Positions 1-12,300 of a stretch of DNA of 64,000 nt are shown here, piece by piece. Each line of letters begins with the position of its first letter. Positions within the stretch are counted from its first letter, which is position 1. This DNA comes from Lycorma delicatula (lineage: Eukaryota > Arthropoda > Insecta > Hemiptera > Fulgoridae). The position numbers and the translations under genes were made by a program. The DNA lies in assembly GCF_047948215.1 (NCBI RefSeq), contig NC_134455.1, positions 295,508,647-295,572,646 on the forward strand, read 5' to 3'. The notes under the pieces are model-generated. The model made no database searches, was not told the origin of the DNA, and worked only from the letters and a program-made list of their open reading frames with translations.

Positions 1-280
1 ATAAATTTTGTATAAGACAAAATTAAACATATGCAATAAAGTATTCATGAAACTATTTTAAATTTTAAACAAATAATAGTATTTTATCTTTTTTATAATT
101 GTCCTTCAACTATTGTCAATTGATTCTTCACTGTTCTGTATGTTCCTTTTAATGTGTTTATAATTTTTTCCTCCCAAAAAGTCAGGAATTTTTCTTGCAC
201 TTTTTATTTTAGTGTTATAACCTTGAACATGCTACACATGTGTTTTAATGAGATAGATGAAATCATAGGTGAAAAAAGTG

Positions 281-354
281 CCATACCCTTACCAGGAATG
301 AAAACAGAAGCCGACTGATATAGCAGCCAGCATTCTAACCATTAGACCAATGGA
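281..354 (-). repeat. tRNA-Glu-like relic (SINE head or tRNA pseudogene)
   Basis: Read on the minus strand, about 74 nt follow a glutamate-tRNA layout: a 5' end like tccattggtctaatggttag (A box tggtctaatgg), then a degenerate T-arm around gttttcattcctggta. The acceptor ends pair imperfectly and the B box is decayed, so this is a tRNA-derived SINE head or a tRNA pseudogene, not a working tRNA. No clear poly-A tail was seen. Confidence 0.45.
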
Positions 355-1640
355 CACTCAACATAACAGTACTTTTCCTTTTTTCCTCTTACTCTTTTGC
401 TTTTTATTTTCCTTTGAATCATCCCTTTTATATTTAATTCCTTCTTAATGCATGGTCACTCTATATCACTTTCCTTTTTCTTATTACACTCATCAAGCAT
501 ATTTCTATTCCCATTTTCTTAAATACCCTATTTTCTTTACCTTAACTCTATTTTACTTTCTTAATCTTCTTTCATAACTGCATTTCTAAGCTTTTCAGAT
601 ACTTTTCTTTATTCTTCTTGGACCATTTTGCTGCCTTATTTATTACTAGCACTCTTACAAAATGTTTTGCAAACCTCTTTCTATTAAATTATAAAGGGTC
701 TGCCAACAGGATTTGATGAATTTAGTGGTACTATAATGGCCATGAGTCTCAGGGAGAATATTCAATTACTGCTACAATGAACTATACAGTCCTTACCATT
801 CGGTAGACTGTAATTAATTGGCCAATAGACAGGTTTTTTCTGCGACAGTATTAATTTAATAAAGGTTCTGTCCAAATTATGGACTTTGAAGATGCTGTAG
901 TATTCCTTCTCATAATTTTGTCTTGCTTGGATGAATACTTTTAATGCTAGGAGGTGGTGTAAGTTCATCTTTTGATGTTGAATGTTAATAATGCTTGAGA
1001 ACGTTGACCAAGTGAGGTTAGTCATGCATGAAATCTACAGTCCACCATGCATAGGCCTTAGGATTGTCAAATAGAAATGTAAGGAGAATTTTTTTGATTG
1101 GTTTATTTTACCACCTTTATAGATTACTGGTAACCTTTAAAATTAGCCTAGAAAAACTTTTGCAATTGAATTTGGTTGATTAGATATTGAAAAAATGAAT
1201 GAAACTCTTGTTATTCTTGTTATGACTTATGAAGTACTTTTCATTTAAGAGGATACATAAATAAAATTATTCCTGTTGAGCTTCTGTTAATGCTTTAAAG
1301 GTCTATGAAAAACTATTAAATTGTGAAGGAGTGACAGAATGGTGTACTGCGTTTCCAAATTTTATCAATTGTCTACATTTTTTGAGGTAAAAGTAGTATT
1401 GCAGTATCAGTGAATGGTGAACAGCACCGAAAATGCCACAGAATTATTTTTTTACAGACGACTCCTTGAAGACAGAACTTAACACAGAAAAAATTTGATT
1501 TCAACAAGAAGATTTCAAGGTGTCTTGCCACATTTATTCGTTATTTATTAACAAAGTTACTCGTCTTCGAACTTAAAAAAACGTGTTTTTTGGATACATG
1601 TTTGTATGAACCCTTTCTCTTATTTCAAGCTCTAGAATCA
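355..1640. other. AT-rich stretch, no supported gene
   Basis: Pyrimidine-rich from about 370 to 660, then unassigned sequence. An 87-codon open frame on minus (762-1025) shows no recognisable motif. The end near 1668-1680 (atcactctgtat) resembles the terminus of the DD41D element at 3550-6038 and may be a solo transposon end. Confidence 0.3.
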
Positions 1641-1740
1641 GTTCCCAAATTTTTATCTTTCCTTCTGAATCACTCTGTATATTATTAACTGTCAGTTACA
1701 AAAATTAGATATTTTAACTCTTTGTAATTCATATATTTAT

Positions 1741-2260
1741 TAGGGGCCAATAACTCTATGTTTATTTTATAAATTCTAAAAAAATTGTCTCATCCAATAG
1801 CACACCACACATACATTTTTTCACTGTCAGACTGATGTTCAGTAATGGTATGTGGATGTTCGATACCCATATAGGAGCATTATGCTGATATACTCCACTT
1901 CCAGAAACATGAACGTTGCTTCATCACTGAAAACGAACTTGATTAAAAAAACATTATCCTGTTCCAACCTATTCAGAATGTCTACAGCAAAATAAAATTG
2001 TTTCACTTTGTCCTGTGGATAAAGTTGTTATAACACCTGAATTTTGTACACAGTGAAACGTAACTGTCTTTTTAACTCATTGTGAACAGTTGTTTTAGTA
2101 ATGCCTACTGCCTAGAACACTTTCACATTGATTTCTTCGAGCTGCGCAAGAAACCTTTTTGCTTGCTTCCATCGTTTCATCAGATACTGATGACCATCCT
2201 GGACGTGTTTGCTTCAGTAGGCTGTCTGTTTCTTTGAGTTGTTTGTCTCATCATCTAATG
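1741..2260 (-). pseudogene. Tc1/mariner-type transposase relic
   Basis: Reading the minus strand from about 2260 down to 1741 with several frame changes recovers the first catalytic block of an insect mariner-like transposase: F-S-D-E-A-T-F, then H-V-S-G-S-G-V-Y-Q-H-N-A-P-I-W, followed by a V-K-K stretch and a G-P near 1745. The block belongs to the same broad family as the relic at 39003-39928. Stops and frameshifts are numerous, the N-terminus is only dimly visible, and the second and third acidic residues were not found. A 16-nt G homopolymer follows the 5' side. It is a dead copy in what is probably an intron of the zinc-finger gene. Confidence 0.6.
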
Positions 2261-2270
2261 TTATTTTGAT

Positions 2271-2286
2271 GGGGGGGGGGGGGGGG
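2271..2286 (+). repeat. poly-G homopolymer (16 nt)
   Basis: Sixteen consecutive G in AT-rich sequence. It could form a G-quadruplex and is a likely place for sequencing or assembly length errors. Confidence 0.9.
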
Positions 2287-2557
2287 TTTCATTGTACACA
2301 TGATGGTATTTACGCTTAACACATATAACTGACTCAAACATAGCAGGCCACAACACACATTGAACCTTCCCATGTTTGTTACCACAAATATGTGACTAAT
2401 GCACAGGTGCTTGTGTACTGGAAATTCAATATGCATGTGCAAGCTTTCACACACAAACTTGGAGTGCTTCTCTTTTATTTAACATACAGTTCATCTCTCT
2501 ATAATACTTTGTCCTGAAGCTATAACAATTTAAAACTCCACTATTATTTTACGGACA

Positions 2558-2560
<3 letters not shown>

Positions 2561-2604
<44 letters not shown>
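2561..2604. repeat. (TA)n microsatellite
   Basis: About 22 TA units directly after acggacactg, a sequence like a Tc1/mariner terminus. Confidence 0.95.
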
Positions 2605-2610
<6 letters not shown>

Positions 2611-3218
2611 TTATATATTTATTATAAGAAAGACAAAGAATTAAAGAGAAAAATGCAAAATGTAATTAGTTAATTATAATAAAATTAGTTAATTAAGCAA
2701 AATTAAATTAAGTAATAAGTATTTAACACTAAGAATTTTACTGTTATGGTTTATTTAAAACTAAAATATTAAATTAATTAAATGAGAAAATAAATGCCAC
2801 TTTTTGTCAAAATTATTTTAAAATGTAATTTAACAAAAGAAAAATTGTTTATGAAATGGCATAAGAAAATTCTAAACAAAAGATTTTTATTGTTGAAATT
2901 AAATTTTGGAAAAATAATCTACTCATTTAAAATAATATTAAAGTAAATTATTATAAATACAGTAGAATAGTTTTTATTGATTTATTGTTGTTTTAGTTAT
3001 TGAGCTTTATTATGATATTGCCAATCTCTATGGCAAGGTAGTAATGTTTCTGTCCTTCATCTGGAAATACTGGGTTTATGCCCCAGTTAGGCATATCATT
3101 TTTCAGTTGCTTCAAAAGTTCATTATCATCCATTGGCAGCTGTTAGAGAGCGGTATCTGTTGTTACATAAGTAAATAAATAAGTATTTAGAGTACATTGT
3201 TTTAATTTTACTTCTCAG
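2605..3218. other. AT-rich intronic or 5' flanking stretch
   Basis: Very AT-rich. It ends in a good splice acceptor (ttttaatttta cttctcag) at 3218. No other feature was seen. Confidence 0.4.
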
Positions 3219-3338
3219 AAATGTTTCAAATGACCCAACTGGTAGATTTGGAATTGGCATGGCATTTCTTAAGCCAGAGGAAAAAGCACAGCTGCAAGAG
3301 AAACAGAAAGTGGAAGCGAAACAAGAAAAAAAGAACAT
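3219..3338 (+). CDS. Zinc-finger gene, first visible exon
   Basis: Acceptor cttctcag, donor gtgagt. The 120-nt exon begins with the last base of a codon and ends with two bases (AT) completed by G of the next exon to make Met. It encodes the [12 protein letters not shown] segment and a Lys/Glu/Gln-rich helix. A second open frame crosses it, but only this phase joins the zinc fingers. Confidence 0.75.
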
Positions 3339-6300
3339 GTGAGTATATTTTTAATTACTTAAATAGGTAATTTTGAATTGAAAAATGGTAAGTTTGTGTA
3401 AGTACATTTATGTAAAACTTTGAATGACTGTCACAATAGACTAATTTTTAATAAACATCTCAATAGCATGGTGAATAAGTTGGTTACTAGCTTTGGTCTA
3501 ATAATTAGTAGGACAATAGATTCAGTCTTACTGCAGTAATCAACATATACAGAGTGATTCAGGAGGATAGGGCAATACTTTGACAACTCATTCTAGAGGC
3601 TAAAAATAAGAAAAAATTTCATATAATCATAGGTTCAAAAACGCTTCGTTAGCGAGTTATACAGGGTGAAAGATTTTGCCCGAGTTTCAGTTCCTCTGGG
3701 CAAATTAAGGCTTTCTGAAATTCTGGGAAGGTCAATTAAGGGGCAAATTTAATTGTTTCTTATGGTTTTTGAGCTGGGAAATCGAAAAAAATTAGGTCCC
3801 AGAACTGTATCTCTCTTAGTTTGTAAGATTTGGTGTTTGTAAAACACCAAAAATAGGGTCAAAAAACACATTTTTTTTACGTTTGACATACAATAACATT
3901 GTTAAATTGGCAATAAATCATACATTTTTTAAACATAAATTGTGGAGATTTTAATTATAAGAAGATTGATGTAAATAATGTCAACAGAAAACAAATAAAA
4001 TTTTAAACATGTTGATTCTTATTAACAACAAAACCAATGAAAACATAGAAGAAAATGTTACAAAAAAAGAAAACAGATGTATCTAGTAGGTACAATAATT
4101 TTAGACTTGTTTTCCTACGGAAAACAAGTTGGCAACACTGATTTTTTTCACCACAATTTGTTTAAATACTACTCATTGTTGTCAGTTAATTGTGGTAATG
4201 TGTTAAATAACCTTTTGCTGATCAATCTGTTTGCAGTATTACGTTGAATTCTTATTGTAAAAATTTCAGAAAACTGTTAAGAAGTGTAATTTTGTATTCA
4301 TTTTACAGTGCTTAAAAATCAAGTCTGTTAAAAAAAGTGAAATTCTGTTTAGTTTTGTTTTAAAAAATTCCGCGTATCTTCGCTAATGTCAAATATGCCG
4401 ACATGATTTTCATCTATGGATTTTGCAATGGAAGTGCTGCGGCAGCGATTACGGAATATCGACGTAGGTATCCTGGTCGTGTTGTACCAAATCGTAAAGT
4501 ATTTAGTAGAATTTTTAATAACCTTCGTCAGAATGTTACACTTCCCAGTGCTCATATTTCATATGAATGACAAGCAAATCATGCTGATGAAGGTGAAAAC
4601 ATTCTGCAGATGGTTCAACGTAGTCCAGCAATGAGCACACAATTAATTGCTACACGGCTCAATATTTCACAAAGTAGAGAGTATGGAGGACATTAAATAA
4701 TAATGGATTGCATCTTATTCATATTCAGAAAGTGCAACATCTCCAGCCTGGTGACTACGCCAGCCGGCTGCAGTTTTGTCAATGGGTTAGTAGGAATCAA
4801 CATTTAATTCCATTTATACTATTTTTGGATGAAGCTACTTTCACTCGTAACGGAATAAACAACACACGGAATGCGCATCGGTGGTCTGAAGAAAACCCAC
4901 ATGCTACAGTGGAAAGAAATTTCCAGCAACAATTTTCAGTGAATGTTTGGTGTAGTATCATAGATGACCAATTAATTGGTCCTTTCATACTACAACATCG
5001 TGTCACAGGGAGAAATTATGTGGAATTTTTACGTAATGAATTTATTATATTGCTGGAAAATAACCCCTTAGCAAAACGAATTGAAATCTATTACCAACTT
5101 GATGGAGCTCCTACACATTTTACTAATGAAGTAAGGCAATGTCTTGATGAAAAGTTTGCTGGTAAATGGATAGGACGTGGAGGGCCGGTTAATTGGTCAC
5201 TGAGATCTCCAGACCTCACTCCGTTGGATTATTGTTTGTGGGGATGGTTGAAAAGTGAGGTTTACAAGCAAAAAGTAGACACACGTGATAAACTGATTGC
5301 TCACATTCTCAACGCTGCAGCTATAATCAAGGAATGCAAAGATATCGTTAGACTGGCAACACAAAATCTAGTACAACGCGTTGAAAAGTGCATTGAACAC
5401 AAGGGTGGCATTTTTGAAAGTTATTAAACTACATGAAATACTACTTCTAAGCAGTATTTTATCATTATCATAAAAAAACGTAATTATTCTTTCTTCCTCC
5501 AGTTATTTTGTACTGCACATAACAAAAAAGTTTTTTCAATCTGTTGAAAATTAATCTGTTTTGTTGTTAATAAAAGTCGACATGTTTAAAATTTTATTTG
5601 TTTTCTGTTGACATTATTTACATCAATCTTCTTATAATTAAATTTTCTACAATTTATGTTTAAAAAATGTTTGATTTATTGCCAATTTAACGTTATTGTA
5701 CGTCAAATGTAAAAAAAATGTTTTTTTACCTTATTTTTGGCGTTTTACATGGGATATCTTAGAAACTAAGAGAGGTACAGTTCTGGGGACCTATTTTTTT
5801 TATTTCCCAGCTCAAAAACCATAAGAAACAATTGAATTTGCCCCTTAATTGACCTTCCCAGAATTTCAGAAAGCCTTAATTTACCCGGAGGAACTGAAAC
5901 TCGGGCGAAATCTTTCACCCTGTATAACTCGCTAACGAAGTGTTTTCAGACCTATGTTTATATAAACTTTTTTCTTATTTTTTGCCTCTAGAATGAGCTG
6001 GGTGGCAAAGAATTGCCCTATCCTCCCGAATCACTCTGTATATATTAGTATTTTTTTTTTAGATCTTGACAAATATGCTATAAGAAGTCAGGAATCCTTT
6101 TGTATTGTCCAAGAAGGGTATTAAAAATATTGAGAATAAGTATTTATGAACAAACAGTGGTAGTATTGAAGTGTAATGGGAGACTAAGGATTATAAGTAA
6201 TTAATATAATGTAATTAATTGATGGTTTATCAACCTGAGAAATAACTAATTGAAACTAACATACATTATTAAATTTTATTTGTTTTTCATATGAAATTAA

Positions 6301-9300
6301 TTAGAAGCTATTTTTATTATCTTAAGAAGCGTTTTTCTCCTATCTTTTTTTAATTGATAATTTAATCATAACAAATTTATATTTTTTGAATGTTTTTTTT
6401 ATCATTTCCATTACATTGTTTAAACCTCTTTTTATTTTTCTTTAGAACATTTATTCTGATGGCTTAGTTCACTTAATATAGCTTTTGCAGATGGACTGAT
6501 ATGTTTCATGTTATTTATTATTGCTATTTCTCAAAACGATCACAAATTTTCAACAAAATAAGTTACTGCACATTCATAAGTCTTTTTATAAAAAAGCTCA
6601 AGTAATCATAGCTTTATAAGTAAGCTTATTTTATTAAGATAATCAACATCAATATTGCTGTCTTTATTTTAGTCCTATCTCACTCCCATAAATGACTGTT
6701 TGCTTTTGATGACTAATTGGTTTTCATATGCTTTATGAGTAATATTTATTTCAAAATAATAATATATCCTTCTTAATGCCATTAAAATTAAATTTATAGA
6801 TTCGTCAGATACATAATATTTTATCTATCTGATGATGGGCTGAGCCCGAATTCAGTTGTACAAAAAATCATACCTGCTATAATGTAAGTAATAGTAAAAA
6901 GTTTAATCATATTAATAAATAGTATTACAATGTTGATCATATTAAAAAAAAATTTTAATAATTTCGGTTAATCTGATAATCAATGTAATTAATGTGATCC
7001 AGTAATGCTACTGGAATTTCCATTAGCATTTGATGAAATTGTTGTAGAAGAAAAGAACCTTATACCAAAGATCAGTTGTAATTTCATATCCTAAAAGCAA
7101 TTGGATCTTAAAAAAAATAATGTAGACATCTTTTAGTGTGTTATCTGATGAAAGATTCATTTATTTTATGCGGTCAAACAAAAAATTTTGAAAATCAGTA
7201 AATTGTTATCCAGCAATTTAATGCATTGCCAACTTAATGCAGGTCAATTAAAATGCTAACTGTAGCAGAGTATATTTATGGAAGTTGATAAGAAAGCTTA
7301 GATTCAAATATTAATGCAAATTTCTTACTGAAAGACTAGACATTGCAGCTTGAAGAATGTGCTATGTAAAGACTAGTCTAAAGCACAGAGAAGAGTAATT
7401 TGCAAGGTTATAGAGTGTAATATAAGTAAATTCATTCTGTAACAATACATTAAAATAATCAGCTTTTTGTTTCAAGGTTTTTTTTTACAGATCGCTCTGA
7501 AACATAATGTTTGATTGGTTTGATTTTAGGTGGGTTTGTGAATTATGTAATGTTAGGACGCATACTGAAGAACAGTTAATGATCCATTTAGGGGGTTCTA
7601 AACATTTAAAAGCTGTAAAACGATCTCAGACACCATCTGTTGTTCCAGCTCCAGGTTAATTTACTTATTTCTGATAAGTATTTTGTTTTGTTATTTGAAT
7701 TAATATTATATATATATATATATGACTGTTAATGTTGATAAATTAAAAAATGGATAACTTTTTTAAGCAATTAAAATTTTTTTTTTTTTTTTTTTTATAA
7801 CAAAATACAAATATTAATTATGATAAATTAAAAAAAAAAAATATAAATTTAAAAAGGTTAATGAAAGCTTGTATTATTACTCATAAATTTATTTGTTTCA
7901 GTTAAGTTCTTGTTCAGATATTTTCTTTTAAAAGCAACAATGTTCTTTTCTGGATATTTTGAATATTTGAGATGAGATGCTAATAAAATCATTAAAACAG
8001 ATTTTTTTTAATCAAAACATATTTTTGTCAATAAAAACATAAGAGCAAGCAAGTTATGCGATTTGGTGGTGATATTTCTTTTATACACCCAATTTCTAAA
8101 AAATAATCAAAATGTTTATTTCTTATTTTTGTATCACACATTAGTTTTATTATTGTTGAACCAAAATAATTTAACTGATGAATAATGCCAGTTAATTGCA
8201 ATTAACACATTTTGCACAACTTCTTTTTACTTTGTATGTTATAAAATAGGTATGGATCTGTAAATGTTATGTCAATGATTGAAACCCAAAACTCATTGAA
8301 ATTACTGATGAATTAGGCCAATAAAAATATTTTTAAACAAGATTTATACTAAAATATTATGTTGCAAAGTAGTTGAGATATGTTGGGGGTTCAGTGAATG
8401 TACACTATATAGTTCTAGTATGACTATATACCATAAACATCTACTTCTTGGAAAATGTCTGGTGGTTTGATCAGAATAATTTTTTCTTAGTTAGTTGTTA
8501 TTTTTAGGTTTAATTGTTATATTCCAGGGTTCATAAATGTCTTGTATAGGAAGAAGTGGAGGCAGTAGTGTAGGATAAGTGGTCATAACAGCAGTCAGCT
8601 TTCAGATCTATAAGGTCTACAATTGACAAAAAAATGTCACCTTGAAGTTGATGTTTGGGAAACCATTTCATACACAGAAGAAAAGTGTACGTCCTTAATG
8701 ACTTAGAAAAAATATAAAACATTTCCTTTGCAGTAATGCAAAAACTTGGTTTAAGTCCTCTTGATAAAGGCTGTAATTAAATATCATAGCAAGATGTTGA
8801 AGAGTTGCAGTTAAAAAAGGGTCTAAGACAAGGGTGTTGCTTTGCAAAAATGATGTGAGAAATGTTTAAATGTGGGTGTGTAGATTAGAAATGTTACGGT
8901 TTTTAATCTTCTATTTGTTAATTGTTCAAATGTAACAGTTAAAGATAAAGATGATCCTCATTTTATTGTGAGACAGGTTAAGGAAGAACATTGTCTAGCT
9001 GGGCTGAAAATGAATAAGATAAAGTGTAAACTCTTTGGCTGTAGTTATATTGGGAATTTTATGTAACTAGACAGAGACAATCTATTGTAAGAGGGAATAT
9101 TATAGAGCCATCATAAAATATTGGTTCTTGCAACTGATTAAGATTGTTGGTTAAATATCTACTTTGTGAAAAGAAGTTTTAAGACTACGTAGACAGAATA
9201 AATGTTAACAAAAAATAGGGGTAAGTAAGGTTTTTACATGAAATGGGAAAAAATAAATCTAGTGTGGTATGATAATGTAAACAGGATGGTAGACTATCAA

Positions 9301-12300
9301 ATGTAATTTTTGGTTGGGTATCAACTGGAAGTAAGTTCAGAGGACATAGACAATGTGACTGGAATAACAAGATTCAGTTGCCAAATTTAGCAAGATATCT
9401 GAAGGTAAATGATTGTCATGTTTGTAAGTTAAAACTGAGAACATAGAATTATGCTAAAAATTAGTAGGAGGTTGGATTCCCCATAAATTCTTTTGTTAGT
9501 TTTGATCTTTCTCAGCAAGGAATTGGATGCATTTTAAAACTGATGAAAATTTAAGGTTTGTATCACCTATATCACTGTTTATTTAGATTGGGCATATTAT
9601 TTATAAATTCAGAAATCTACTAATAAAGAGCTATGCCAAACAGTTATTCGAATAGCTTGGAAAACAATAAAATTCTCAAAAATTATTTTCAAAAGTTTTT
9701 AATTTATTCTAAAACTAGAAAAGCATTTCAGTTGTTAAACATTCGTCAATAAATACAGAGGAAACTCTGTGTAAAAAATAAATTAATGAATTAATGAAAA
9801 AAAAAAGTAGTCATAAAAACATTATTTACTAAATAAACAATACTTATGAATGCTATAAAACAAATAGTTATAACAGTATTTTTAATACTAGTAAAAGATG
9901 TAAACATTTGTTATCATTTTACTAACAAGAATATTTTTTTTAGAACTGATATTTTGTTGGCAACATATCCAACTTATCAGAATAATAATTATATTTGTAA
10001 TAGAACAGAAAATTTAAAAAAAATGCTTTTGTGCTAAAATAGAATAAATGAATAAAATCTGTCAGTAAAAGTTTTGACTATTCATAATGTTGGATATTAA
10101 ATATTGCACATTATTCATTTCCCAGCTGTATCATTACACAATGTAGAGTATACACCATGTACATGCTATTTTACATTTTTTTAAGTTTTGATATCTAGCA
10201 TGTTTTTATTTATGGAAGTATAAATTAAGAAAGCAACATGAGCTCAAAAATATAAAAAATGAATGTGCCCCTGGTGATATATCACTTTAAGTCCTCAACC
10301 AACCTGTTATATTGAAAAACAGTTATAAGGTAGATGAGCTTATGTATAGCATAATCTCGCTTAAGTAAAATACCTAATTTCAAAGATATATGAAGCTGTC
10401 TTTTACTTGTTCAGTTGTTTGTCACTTGATGTACTACTTTATTTTTAATAATTTAAATTCTTTGTTATCCATTTATGTTAATAATTAGTGTTTTAAAATT
10501 ATGTGATGTTATAAAAATTTATTTTTGTAAGTTTTCTGTTTCAGCCTATTTTGTATGAATAATGTGCTTTTTGTTATTAAACTGAATTTTCAGTGAATCC
10601 ATCTGAATCTATCCTTGCTAGTGTTATACGACCAGTTGATTCTGGAGGTACAGATTATTCAATGCATCGTACACCTTCAGGTAACTGATTTTCCACTAAA
10701 ATTCTGTTTTTATTTAGTACAATAAGAGAGAGGTTTTTGTGTTAAATATGTAATAAGAAGATATCTTTTTACATTATTTGTTATCGTATAATTTTTTTAA
10801 ATGTTTTTCCAATAAATAAAATGAGTAGTTTAATAAATTTATGTTATGTTCTTTACTTTTTTAAAGTTTTAAGATGTAGGGTTGTTTATCAATATTTTTA
10901 AATACAGTTTGAAAGTTTAATAATGAGACTTCTTAAAAGAAATATCCATATCACAGTTTATTTTTCTAAGTTGAACACACTTACCACTTATTCTACTCTG
11001 AAGCAGTTTCACAATCGATTACTGTTTCATTAGATGAAATAGTCAGCATTACAAGATTTAAATAAATATATATTAATTACAACAGTTTTTTTTGTCTGTT
11101 TAAAAATTACACTCTGAAACACATGTGTAAATACAATTTGTGTATTTATTACTGTATTACAATAATTTTTTTTATTTTTATCAAAACTCCAAACAAATTT
11201 AAAAATCAAACTGACTAGGTCCCAGCTAGTTTGTGTTACTGATGTGGTTACAAAATGATATTTTTATTGCAGCATTCTAGTAATGAGTTGCAATTTTAAA
11301 TCTTTCAGATTTAATTGTACTTATCATTTTTGTTGTTAATAACCAATAAAGCAGCAAAATTTTTCTTTTGTTGTTTTAATATTTGGTTTACCATTTCAAA
11401 AACAAAAAAACACCTACAAAGGTTTTTATGTTTTATTAGTTTATTTAGAGACATGTAATAGGTATTTGAAATATTTTATGAAAGTTTGGTTATAAATTTT
11501 GTATTCTCTGAAGGCTAAAATAACCCTTAAACCAAATTGAGCGAGATAATCTTTATACATCATGTAGTAAGATTCAACTTTTTTCAGATCAGTGGCAATA
11601 TATCTTATCATTGGATCATATTATTATGTCACTTGTACAGATTAGAGTACAGTTTCTTTTTTATTAATTAGACATAAGTTTATATGGTTATTGAATTTCA
11701 ACCTACTCATTATTTTCTATGTAGTTTCAATAAAAATTAAAAGAATAAAAAACAGACTTCATATTTATATATCTCTGATTAGTAATTAACACATAATAAT
11801 ATTTACAAACATAGTAAAAAATCAAATTTCAATGTATTTCTATAAGGAAAGAAGTTCATTTTGTTTAAGTCACTATATCTCAGCTAGATAATAAACTAAT
11901 ATTACTAGGATCTTAGTTATCTTAATGATTACTAAAAAACGTTTTTTAATGGTATATTTGGTTTTCTAAAACTTAAAATTAATCTCCATCAAAGTACTCT
12001 TCTTTTGACTAGATACATTTGTACCAGTGTTTTTTTCACGACTGAAAACATTTCTGAAAGTTTTCAGTCTTGATGTATTTTGATGATATTGTTTTTTTTT
12101 TTAATTTGTTCGTATTGCCAAAACTTTTCACTTTCATTTGAAATTTCATACAAAAACACAAAAAAAAGTCAGCTGGTTAGAGGGTTTTGCGCACTGTCGT
12201 GTAATTTTCTCAAAAACTCCAAATAAAGTTGTTGATTCTCAGGTTGCTCAGCAGGAACAAATTCTTTATGTGCAATTCATATAAAATAAAAAAACAAACA

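Larger units (their letters stand above)
3550..6038 (+). mobile_element. Tc1/mariner-superfamily element (DD41D spacing) with very long TIRs
   Basis: A 2489-bp element flanked by TA at 3548-3549 and 6039-6040. Termini read cagagtgattcaggaggata and its inverted match near 6038. Inverted similarity runs inward for about 480 bp on each side, far longer than the usual 20-30 bp of mariner TIRs. One transposase gene lies between them (4403-5427), disabled by a stop and a frameshift. It sits in the intron between the 3219 and 7530 exons of the zinc-finger gene. TA target and D-D-D signature place it in the IS630/Tc1/mariner superfamily, near DD41D (rosa-like) elements. Confidence 0.9.

Noticed and set aside
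762..1025. An 87-codon open frame on minus
   Set aside because: No recognisable motif, no splice or start context, and AT-rich composition; likely chance.
3126..3338. A 70-codon Cys/Ser/Phe-rich frame on minus
   Set aside because: It is the antisense shadow of the first visible zinc-finger gene exon.
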